5,574 nucleotides of DNA, taken from the NCBI GenBank assembly GCA_964645755.1, contig CAZYBT010000127.1:1-5574 (forward strand), written 5' to 3'. This stretch comes from VMCP01 sp964645755 (lineage in GTDB: Bacteria; Bacteroidota; Bacteroidia; NS11-12g; UBA955). Positions 1 through 5,574 of this stretch are shown here, piece by piece; position 1 is the stretch's first letter; the number at the start of each line of letters is the position of its first letter. The notes beneath the pieces were generated by a model, which did not search any database, was not told the origin of the DNA, and saw only the letters and a list, made by a program, of their open reading frames with translations. The position numbers and the translations under genes were made by a program.

Positions 1-612
1 TATTACAATCCGTCTTTCAACGAAATTGTGTTTCCAGCGGCAATTTTACAATCTCCATTCTTCGATTTCAGAAATGACCCAGCGGTTAATTACGGTGGAA
101 TTGGTGCTGTAATTGGACACGAGATTTCTCATGGATTTGATGATCAAGGTGCGCAATTTGATGAAAATGGAAATTTGGTAAACTGGTGGACAGAAGAAGA
201 TGCAGCAGCGTTTAAAGCAAGAGGAGAGAAGTTAATTGCACAATTCAATGGATTTGAGGCATTGCCTGGTAAATTTGTGAATGGTGCTTTCACACAAGGT
301 GAAAATATTGGGGATTTAGGTGGAATTGCTTCTTCATACGATGGATTGCAATTGCATTTGAAAAATAAGAAAATTGGATTGATTGATGGATATACCCAAG
401 AGCAAAGATATTTCTTAAGCTGGGCAACAATTTGGAGATCTAAAATTCGCGATGCGGAATTGGCAATGCGTTTGATGACAGATCCCCATTCACCAGGGTA
501 CTTCAGAGCAATTGGTCCGTTGCAAAATCATGAAGGATTTTACAAAGCATTCAATGTAAAACCTGGGAACAAAATGTACAGAGCGGAAGCCGATCGCGTA
601 AAGATTTGGTAA
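1..612 (+). CDS. M13 family zinc metallopeptidase (neprilysin/PepO-like), C-terminal part, 5' end outside window
   Basis: Zinc endopeptidase that cleaves peptides in the cell envelope or outside the cell. The open frame runs from base 1, so the true start lies upstream; the GTG at 28 is an internal Val codon, because family sequence (YYNPSFNEIVFPAAILQ) precedes it. About 203 C-terminal residues are visible, of roughly 650-700 in the family. Seen directly: the zinc motif HEISH (bases 118-132; two His ligands and the catalytic Glu), then ENIGD (301-315; third ligand Glu and the partner Asp). HSPG (His at 487-489) and FR (Arg at 505-507) match neprilysin His711 and Arg717, which stabilise the transition state and bind substrate. 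The end, VKIW, keeps the terminal Trp but lacks the Cys of the animal CxxW ending, as is common in bacteria. All visible catalytic residues are intact, so the enzyme should be active. Membrane anchoring or a lipoprotein signal cannot be judged because the N-terminus is missing. A hairpin terminator follows 21 bases after the stop. Confidence 0.95.
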   Translation, partial: YYNPSFNEIVFPAAILQSPFFDFRNDPAVNYGGIGAVIGHEISHGFDDQGAQFDENGNLVNWWTEEDAAAFKARGEKLIAQFNGFEALPGKFVNGAFTQGENIGDLGGIASSYDGLQLHLKNKKIGLIDGYTQEQRYFLSWATIWRSKIRDAELAMRLMTDPHSPGYFRAIGPLQNHEGFYKAFNVKPGNKMYRAEADRVKIW

Positions 613-633
613 TATAGCAACGTTTCTGATTTT

Positions 634-687
634 AAAAACGTCTAATAAAAGGAAGATGAAATTGCCTTTAGTTAGACGTTTTTTTTT
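634..687 (+). terminator. Terminator-like hairpin overlapping the start of the next gene
   Basis: The arm AAAAACGTCTAA (634-645) is perfectly complementary to TTAGACGTTTTT (672-683). The pairing continues inwards with a G-U pair (646/671), one A/A mismatch (647/670) and five more pairs, AAAGG (648-652) with CCTTT (665-669). This leaves a 12-base loop, 653-664. The 3' arm runs into nine T (679-687), as in a Rho-independent terminator. It lies just after the M13 peptidase stop codon and is well placed to end that transcript. Unusually, the next gene's ATG (656-658) lies in the loop and the 3' arm is coding sequence. It could be a true terminator, an attenuator, or a structure limiting ribosome access; the pairing is certain, the role is inferred. 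Confidence 0.65.
650..655 (+). promoter_or_regulatory. Possible ribosome binding site of the T9SS protein gene
   Basis: A purine-rich AGGAAG abuts the ATG at 656. It resembles a Shine-Dalgarno core but has an unusually short gap to the start codon, and Bacteroidota often do not rely on this motif. Its GG (651-652) is paired in the 634-687 hairpin, so it would be partly hidden when the hairpin forms. Confidence 0.35.
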
Positions 688-2509
688 GGTATTGAGCATG
701 CTCGCTTTGGGAACAAACTTATCTCAAGCGCAATTCAATAAACCCAATGCCTCTGCATACAACAGATTTGATGATCATTATTACATTACCAATTATAATG
801 GTCAATCTGTTGTAAAATTAGACAGGTCAGGAACTAAAACGGTTTTCATTCAGAATTTAACCGCACCCAATAACATCATTTTTGATGTTTTTCCATTCGG
901 TCCGGCATTTATCGTTTTAGATAGCAATAAAGCTAAAGTTTTTGATACAACCGGTACCATGATTGCAAATATTGTTGTTCAAAATTCAATTAAATTGTTG
1001 GATTTGGTATATGATTCAGTGGAACAATGCATTTATACAACAGATGCAGAAAAAGGATGGATTCTCAAAACTACATTTGGATCAGCCCCAAATTATTTTC
1101 CAAATATTTCGGTATGGGTTTCAGGATTAACAAGACCATCGAATTTACTGCTTCAACGAAAAGATAATCGTTTGCTTTTCGTTCAAGATACCATGAATTC
1201 TGATTTATTGTCGGTTGATTTAAGTACTAAAACCGTATCGGTATTGAGAAGTACTGGGTTAAGTTTATTATCGGGTTTGGCGCAAGATTCAGAAGGCAAT
1301 TATTATATTAGTGCGCAGTATGAAAAGAACATTTATCAATGGAATAAATATTTAACTGGAAGTCCTAAGAGGATTGTAGGAGAGCCTAAACCTGGAGATA
1401 TCACCGTGAATTCTGCAAAAGATGAATGGGTTTATTGTTGCATTTTGTGCGGTTCTGTTTATGTTTCTAAATTACACACATTTGGCCCTGCAGTTGAAAT
1501 CATGGGCTGTCCGGGTGATTCGGTAGATGTTTACAAGAATACGTTAATCAAATGTTTGGGAACTTTCAATTCTGGTAATCAGTTTATTTTAGAATTGAGC
1601 ACGGCAACGGGTAATTTCGATACAACCCTTGTTTTGGAAACTGTAACGGATACTTTACAACCCGTTTATCAGCGAATTCAATTACCTGGAAATTTAATTG
1701 GAAGTAAAAAGTACCGTTACCGATACAGAACCACAAATCCGGCGGTTATTGGGTCATTTGAACTATTGTATTTGAGTGATAAACCAAAAGAACAATTTTT
1801 AACAGATTCTGTTGCTTTTTGCGGCCATGATGAAGAATATCTGGTTCCAAGAGATACTCAATTTGTCTATCAATATTGGAGCACTCCTAATGGTTTTAAG
1901 GATTCATCAAAAACAATTTATGTTGTGGCCAAACAGCCTGAAACTGTCTATCTAAAAACCAAAAACGCCGATGGATGTTTATCGTATGATACAGTTGTGA
2001 CATATCCGTTAATAACGAATCCGATTCAATTATCTTTAAAATTAGATTCAATTTTGTATTGTCCGTTGTTGCCTCCTAGCGCACATACTTTCATTTGGAA
2101 ATGCAACGATTCTTTGTTAAAATACACATCCGAGGAAATTGTGGTTCGTAAAACAGGTTTCTATACACTCAGTTTTGTTGCTAAGGCAACACAAGATTGC
2201 AATTATATATCTGATTCCTTGTTCGCTAAATTTACTCCAAAAGTTACATTCACAGCTATTAAGCTTAAAGATATAAACTTTGAAATTTATCCAAATCCTA
2301 CACGCAATCTGGTGAACATACGCGCAAATGCCAAGATCAGAGATATTCAAATTTTCAATGCATTGGGCATGCAAATGACCTGTAAAAAAGTGAATGATTT
2401 TGAAGCAGTAGTTGATATGTCCGAATTTCAAGATGGTGTTTTTGTGATGCGTTGTATTAGCGATAAAGGAATGTCATTTTCTCGAAGATTGATTAAAATA
2501 ACTAAATAA
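656..2509 (+). CDS. Secreted beta-propeller/Ig-like protein with T9SS type A sorting domain
   Basis: A 617-residue exported protein of unknown function. Residues 1-25 form a Sec signal peptide (basic KLPLVRR, hydrophobic FFLVLSMLALG, likely cleavage SQA|Q). ATG 656 is chosen because the next Met (residue 15) would lose the basic part. Residues about 33-276 show repeated beta-strand segments with turns such as LDRSG, DSNKAK, DSEGNYYIS, suggesting an NHL/SMP-30-like beta-propeller; the blade count is uncertain. Residues about 284-370 resemble a beta-sandwich module frequent in Bacteroidota surface proteins (GNQFILELS...GNF, then YRYRTTNPAVIGS). Two further Ig-like stretches follow (about 385-450 and 455-528; the first has NADGC, the second ends near DCNYISDS). 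Residues about 541-617 are a T9SS type A tail: YPNP at 545-548, IQIFNALGMQM, VVDMSEFQDGVFVMRC, final RRLIKITK. The T9SS would carry it across the outer membrane, to the surface or the medium. The mature protein has 13 Cys, including CCILC at 261-265. It probably binds a ligand or serves adhesion; no catalytic motif is seen. The DUF4153 gene follows after 29 bases. Confidence 0.92.
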   Translation: MKLPLVRRFFLVLSMLALGTNLSQAQFNKPNASAYNRFDDHYYITNYNGQSVVKLDRSGTKTVFIQNLTAPNNIIFDVFPFGPAFIVLDSNKAKVFDTTGTMIANIVVQNSIKLLDLVYDSVEQCIYTTDAEKGWILKTTFGSAPNYFPNISVWVSGLTRPSNLLLQRKDNRLLFVQDTMNSDLLSVDLSTKTVSVLRSTGLSLLSGLAQDSEGNYYISAQYEKNIYQWNKYLTGSPKRIVGEPKPGDITVNSAKDEWVYCCILCGSVYVSKLHTFGPAVEIMGCPGDSVDVYKNTLIKCLGTFNSGNQFILELSTATGNFDTTLVLETVTDTLQPVYQRIQLPGNLIGSKKYRYRYRTTNPAVIGSFELLYLSDKPKEQFLTDSVAFCGHDEEYLVPRDTQFVYQYWSTPNGFKDSSKTIYVVAKQPETVYLKTKNADGCLSYDTVVTYPLITNPIQLSLKLDSILYCPLLPPSAHTFIWKCNDSLLKYTSEEIVVRKTGFYTLSFVAKATQDCNYISDSLFAKFTPKVTFTAIKLKDINFEIYPNPTRNLVNIRANAKIRDIQIFNALGMQMTCKKVNDFEAVVDMSEFQDGVFVMRCISDKGMSFSRRLIKITK

Positions 2510-2538
2510 TTCGAATAATTTGATTTACTTCGAATTGT
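2506..2538 (+). repeat. Inverted repeat filling the junction between two genes
   Basis: AATTCGAA (2508-2515) and TTCGAATT (2529-2536) form eight perfect pairs, extended outwards by T-G (2507/2537) and A-T (2506/2538). The loop is 2516-2528. The stem includes the whole TAA stop of the T9SS gene and ends directly before the ATG of the DUF4153 gene. No T-tract follows, so it does not look like an intrinsic terminator. Both arms carry the self-complementary TTCGAA, so it is also a spaced direct repeat that might bind a protein. No Shine-Dalgarno motif is present here. The pairing is seen; any regulatory role is inferred. Confidence 0.5.
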
Positions 2539-4335
2539 ATGAAAGCAAAGTTTTCTTTAATAGAATTAATTGACGATTCGAAAGTTGCAATTTCAAGATT
2601 CCCATTGGTCTTGTTATCCTCAATATTAAGTGGTGCATTAGGGATTTATGCTGTACATGCAACTGATAGTGTTCCGGAAACATTGGGCTATTTAATGTCA
2701 GTTATTGGCTTGGGAATCTCCTTGTTTTTTGCAATCACGATATTTTATGAAAACAATTCATTTAACAAAAGGCTTAAGATGTTGGTGGAATTGTTGGCAA
2801 TTGCATGTTTAGTTTTGATTTATTTCCAAGTAGAATCTGGAGCTGAATTTGGGTTTGAGAATACGATTTTATTGTTATTTAGATATGCAATCTTGTCGCA
2901 TTTACTCGTTGCCTTTTTACCCTTTATATTGAAACAAAATGAAATTTCGTTCTGGCATTATAACCGAATCATGCTGATACGAATTATTCTCACTGCGGTA
3001 TTCGTAGTTAGTTTGTATTTGGGACTTAGCGCTGCTGCTGCCGCTGTTCAAACCTTATTTGGCGTGAATATTCCCAATCAATTTTATTTCGATTTAATGG
3101 TTGTTCTTTTTGGTCCTGTGAGTGTGATCTTCTTTTGTGCTGGGATTCCTAAAAACTTAAGTTCTTTGGAAGACAATCAAGAATTCCCCAATGTAATTCG
3201 CATATTTGTCCAATTTATTCTCATTCCTTTGGTATTGGTATATCTGCTCATCATGTATACTTATTTTGGAAAAATCGTCATTCAATGGAATTTGCCAAAA
3301 GGATTCCTCACATATTTCATCAATGCAAATTTGGCTTTAGGCATTTTATCATATCTCCTGATATTTCCATATAAAAAACATGCTAAGAATAAGTTAATCG
3401 ACATATTTCTCAAATACTTTTTTGTGGTATTAATTCCTGTGATCGGTATGCAAATGGTGGGGATAATTACGAGATTGGTCAATTATGGATTCACGGAAGA
3501 ACGTTATTTGGTGCTTGCAACAGCATTGTGGGTGATTTATTTAATTCTGTATTTTCAATTTTCTAAAAAGAAGAATACAATCATGATACCCTTGTCGATG
3601 TTTGTGATTGTCTTCATTTCTACAATTGGACCCATTAGCTCTAAATCAATCACTATCATAAGTCAGACTCATAGAATCAATAAAGCGCTAGTTGATTTAA
3701 ATATGATTCAAAACAACAAACTCCTTCCTTTTCAGAGCAATGCACAAGATAGTTTGAAGATGAAAAAAGCATATCAAATGACAAAAGATATTGAATTTAT
3801 GGTTCGTGAATTTGGAATCACAGGAGCAGAACCCTACTTTAAAGTAACCCCCAATAGTGTTATTATGAAGAAATTTAGTTCTACTTCTAGCATTCGTTCG
3901 TACGAAATTTTCAATGTACAAAGTGACGAATTGTCAAAATTGTTTGAGCAATATAAATTAGTCAATCTAGATTGGGTTGTTGATACACCTTTAATGGAAG
4001 ATGAAACTTTTCAGTGTAAAATAGAAGGTATTCAATTCCCGTTTCCCATCACTCATTTAGTTACTTCGTTTTATTGGCCGTACAATTTAAATCAAGGAGT
4101 AACCGCATCAATGGATCATGTGAATGGTCAAAACGCTGCGGTTTTAAATGTGGAAATAGGTAAAATGCATTATGAATTTGATTTACAGCCGTTATTGAAC
4201 CGAGACTATTCAATTGAAAACTCATATGTAGTTTCAACTGGAGAGAACAAGAAAGCCGTTTTATTAATTCAAGAATACACGATTGATTTCAAACAAAAAA
4301 AAATAAGTGGAATTCGTGGTCAATTGTATGAATAA
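2539..4335 (+). CDS. DUF4153 family multi-pass membrane protein
   Basis: A 598-residue inner-membrane protein of unknown biochemical role. I count about eleven hydrophobic segments, at roughly residues 21-38, 48-70, 79-97, 108-131, 144-172, 181-203, 221-242, 256-276, 288-311, 322-340 and 347-366. A soluble domain of about 230 residues follows. The opening SRFPLVLLSSILSG and the motif after the last helix (IGPISSKSITIISQTHRINKAL cut here to its keys: GP at 364-365, SQ at 375-376, R379) match the layout of Bacteroidota DUF4153 proteins, where a GP...SQxxR segment links the membrane part to the soluble domain. The family is named only from sequence; its function is not established. Residues 165-169 are five Ala in a row within a helix. 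The soluble part has no recognisable catalytic motif and a single Cys (493). ATG 2539 is the natural start: it begins 29 bases after the upstream stop and precedes the conserved N-terminus. It is probably co-transcribed with the T9SS gene. Its stop abuts the convergent mazG stop with no gap. Confidence 0.85.
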   Translation: MKAKFSLIELIDDSKVAISRFPLVLLSSILSGALGIYAVHATDSVPETLGYLMSVIGLGISLFFAITIFYENNSFNKRLKMLVELLAIACLVLIYFQVESGAEFGFENTILLLFRYAILSHLLVAFLPFILKQNEISFWHYNRIMLIRIILTAVFVVSLYLGLSAAAAAVQTLFGVNIPNQFYFDLMVVLFGPVSVIFFCAGIPKNLSSLEDNQEFPNVIRIFVQFILIPLVLVYLLIMYTYFGKIVIQWNLPKGFLTYFINANLALGILSYLLIFPYKKHAKNKLIDIFLKYFFVVLIPVIGMQMVGIITRLVNYGFTEERYLVLATALWVIYLILYFQFSKKKNTIMIPLSMFVIVFISTIGPISSKSITIISQTHRINKALVDLNMIQNNKLLPFQSNAQDSLKMKKAYQMTKDIEFMVREFGITGAEPYFKVTPNSVIMKKFSSTSSIRSYEIFNVQSDELSKLFEQYKLVNLDWVVDTPLMEDETFQCKIEGIQFPFPITHLVTSFYWPYNLNQGVTASMDHVNGQNAAVLNVEIGKMHYEFDLQPLLNRDYSIENSYVVSTGENKKAVLLIQEYTIDFKQKKISGIRGQLYE

Positions 4336-5103
4336 TTAACCTTTTGCTTTCACCCAAAGGGTTTCCATTTCGTCGAGTGACATATCCTTTAACCCTAGAC
4401 CTAATTTTTCAGCTTCGTTTTCCATAAATTGAAAGCGGTCTTTGAATTTTTTATTGGTACGTTCTAAGGCATCATCTGGATTGATTCCGCTCAATCTTGC
4501 ATAGTTTACGAGTGCGAACAAATAATCTCCAAACTCTGCTTCTTTGTCTTCTTTGGTTGTGGCCTCTTGGTATTCTTGCCATTCCTCAGTTACCTTTTCA
4601 TAGGCCTTTTCAGCTTCATCCCAATCAAATCCTACTTGAGATGCTTTTTCCTGCATTCTATAGGCTTTTACGAGTCCATTTAACCCTTTAGGAACACCAT
4701 CGAGAATCCCATTTTTCTTGGTCCCTTTTTCTTGAAGTTTAATTTGTTCCCAGTTTTGGAGGACTTCTTCAGCGCCATCAACTTGAACTTCACCATATAT
4801 ATGGGGGTGTCGGCGTATTAATTTTTCAATGAGTGATTTGCAAACTTCTCCAACGTCGAATTGTCCCTTTTCGCTGCCAATTTTACTGTAGAAAACGATA
4901 TGCAGGAGAATGTCACCGAGCTCTTTTTTGATTTCATCGGGGTTGTTTTCGATGATCGCCTCAGACAATTCATAGGTTTCTTCAATGGTTAAGGTACGGA
5001 TGGTTTCCATCGTTTGCTTGCGATCCCAAGGGCATTTTTCCCTCAAATCATCCATTACATCTAAAAGTTGAGAAAATTGTTCGAGTATTTCAGCACGGTT
5101 CAT
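4336..5103 (-). CDS. mazG: MazG nucleoside triphosphate pyrophosphohydrolase
   Basis: Cytoplasmic enzyme that hydrolyses NTPs and dNTPs to monophosphates and pyrophosphate, used to clear non-canonical nucleotides; in E. coli it also affects (p)ppGpp-linked stress responses. The protein has 255 residues, close to E. coli MazG (263), and both tandem all-alpha MazG domains are present. First domain: CPWDRKQT (24-31), EETYE (41-45) and ELGD (61-64), the EExxE plus ExxD magnesium-binding pattern, followed by RRHPHIYG (97-104). Second domain: EEWQE (173-177) and EFGDYLFALVNYAR (190-203), again a full metal-binding set; in E. coli the second domain carries the activity. All expected acidic residues are intact. 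ATG 5103 gives the normal family N-terminus (LLDVMDDLREKCPWD). No Shine-Dalgarno motif precedes it. It lies 53 bases downstream of aroC on the same strand and may share its transcript, though no functional link is known to me. Confidence 0.97.
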   Translation of the reverse strand: MNRAEILEQFSQLLDVMDDLREKCPWDRKQTMETIRTLTIEETYELSEAIIENNPDEIKKELGDILLHIVFYSKIGSEKGQFDVGEVCKSLIEKLIRRHPHIYGEVQVDGAEEVLQNWEQIKLQEKGTKKNGILDGVPKGLNGLVKAYRMQEKASQVGFDWDEAEKAYEKVTEEWQEYQEATTKEDKEAEFGDYLFALVNYARLSGINPDDALERTNKKFKDRFQFMENEAEKLGLGLKDMSLDEMETLWVKAKG

Positions 5104-5156
5104 GCTGCAAAAATAAGGAATTCAGGCGTCTATACGGTGGAGGGAAATTGCTTTCG
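5104..5156. other. Short aroC-mazG intergenic gap
   Basis: 53 bases between the aroC stop and the mazG start, both on the - strand. Apart from the TAnnTTTG match at 5108-5115, I see no clear hairpin, T-tract or ribosome binding site. The lack of a terminator favours read-through from aroC into mazG. Confidence 0.5.
5108..5115 (-). promoter_or_regulatory. Possible Bacteroidota -7 promoter element before mazG
   Basis: Read on the - strand, TATTTTTG matches the Bacteroidota -7 consensus TAnnTTTG exactly. It lies in the 53-base gap between aroC and mazG, ending four bases before the mazG ATG. No TTTG -33 element is found at the expected distance. If used, transcription would begin at or very near the ATG, giving an almost leaderless mRNA. 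The match could be chance in AT-rich sequence. Confidence 0.22.
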
Positions 5157-5574
5157 TTACATTTCCAAAAACAAATCCATAATGGCCAGATTCGACATTG
5201 CCTCAACAATGGGAACCGCTCTCGGTAGCACACACGGATCATGTCGGCCAGTGGCCGCTAAATTGATTTGATTGAGTTGATTGTCCAATGTAACTTGCTC
5301 CTTGGCAATGGTTGATGTTGGCTTAAATGCCACATCAAAAACAATCGTTTCTCCTGTTGCCATACCTCCTATAATGCCTCCGGAATGATTGGTTTTTGTG
5401 CCAATTTTATCTTTCTTTAGCATCCACTCGTCGTTATTTTCAGAGCCTTTTAAATTGGCAACATTGAATCCCTCACCAAAAGAAATGGCTTTCACTGCAT
5501 TGATATTCAGAATGTACTGTCCAATCACAGCTTGAAGTTTCCCGAATAAGGGCTCTCCGAGGCCAATTGGGCAG
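5157..5574 (-). CDS. aroC: Chorismate synthase, C-terminal part, 5' end outside window
   Basis: Last step of the shikimate pathway: converts 5-enolpyruvylshikimate-3-phosphate to chorismate, the precursor of aromatic amino acids, folate and quinones; it needs reduced FMN and acts in the cytoplasm. The frame is open to the window edge (first full codon at 5573), so about 138 C-terminal residues are seen of roughly 350-360. The GTG at 5528 is an internal Val, since conserved CPIGLGEPLFGKLQA precedes it. Further family landmarks: AVKAISFGEGF, TNHSGGIIGGMATGE, FKPTSTI, and GRHDPCVLPRAVPIVEAM (RHDPC at bases 5246-5232), which fits the third chorismate synthase signature. The C-terminus ends soon after, at DLFLEM, without the long extension some homologues have. 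No frameshift or missing key residue is seen in this part. It is probably followed on the same transcript by mazG. Confidence 0.97.
   Translation of the reverse strand, partial: CPIGLGEPLFGKLQAVIGQYILNINAVKAISFGEGFNVANLKGSENNDEWMLKKDKIGTKTNHSGGIIGGMATGETIVFDVAFKPTSTIAKEQVTLDNQLNQINLAATGRHDPCVLPRAVPIVEAMSNLAIMDLFLEM

Noticed and set aside
2117..2431. - strand open frame of about 104 residues inside the T9SS gene
   Set aside because: It is antisense to the Ig-like and sorting domains, has no start signal and its translation looks random.
2516..2522. TAATTTG as a -7 promoter element before the DUF4153 gene
   Set aside because: It is one base short of TAnnTTTG and has no clear TTTG partner upstream; it is simply the loop of the junction hairpin.
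3030..3050. GCTGCTGCTGCCGCT short repeat in the DUF4153 gene
   Set aside because: It is only five Ala codons within a membrane helix, too short and imperfect to be a meaningful repeat.
4295..4303. Run of nine A, giving a T-tract on the - strand just past the mazG stop
   Set aside because: No stable stem lies before it on the - strand (only four AATT pairs), and the bases are explained as Lys codons of the DUF4153 protein.
4338..4363. Bulged stem AACCTTT / AAAGGGTT as a terminator of the DUF4153 gene
   Set aside because: Seven pairs with a bulge, a long loop and only a short T stretch after it; it lies in mazG coding sequence and is too weak to call.
4336..5103. mazG as part of a toxin-antitoxin or phage-defence module
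   Set aside because: The protein is the two-domain housekeeping form next to aroC; no mazE/mazF, relA or phage genes are seen in the window.
5068..5271. + strand open frame across the aroC-mazG gap
   Set aside because: It overlaps two well-supported genes on the opposite strand and its translation has no recognisable features.

Overview
The window looks like an AT-rich chromosomal segment from a member of the Bacteroidota, probably a Flavobacteriia-type lineage. The best evidence is a secreted protein with a C-terminal type IX secretion (T9SS type A) sorting domain, a system essentially confined to this phylum. A DUF4153 membrane protein of the form common in Bacteroidota, and start codons mostly without a Shine-Dalgarno sequence, agree with this. 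Genus cannot be decided from the sequence.

Five genes fill almost the whole window, with no gap longer than about 55 bases. Three lie on the + strand: the 3' end of an M13 (neprilysin/PepO-like) zinc endopeptidase (1-612), a secreted beta-propeller/Ig-like protein carrying a T9SS tail (656-2509), and an 11-helix DUF4153 membrane protein (2539-4335). Two lie on the - strand and run towards them: the 3' part of chorismate synthase aroC (5574-5157), then a complete two-domain mazG (5103-4336). The two gene sets converge with no bases between the DUF4153 and mazG stop codons.

Functionally this is mostly ordinary: an extracytoplasmic peptidase, a secreted or surface protein of unknown role, a membrane protein of unknown role, a nucleotide house-cleaning enzyme and a shikimate-pathway enzyme. 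Nothing indicates a mobile element, prophage, CRISPR array, defence island or RNA gene, and I see no convincing new multi-gene system.

The most interesting structure lies at the gene borders. A strong terminator-like hairpin (634-687) begins after the M13 gene, has the start codon of the T9SS protein in its loop, and has a 3' arm and T-tract that encode part of that protein's signal peptide. A second hairpin (2506-2538) fills the whole junction between the T9SS protein and the DUF4153 gene, from stop codon to start codon. Both could couple transcription or translation of neighbouring genes, but this is inferred from base pairing alone.
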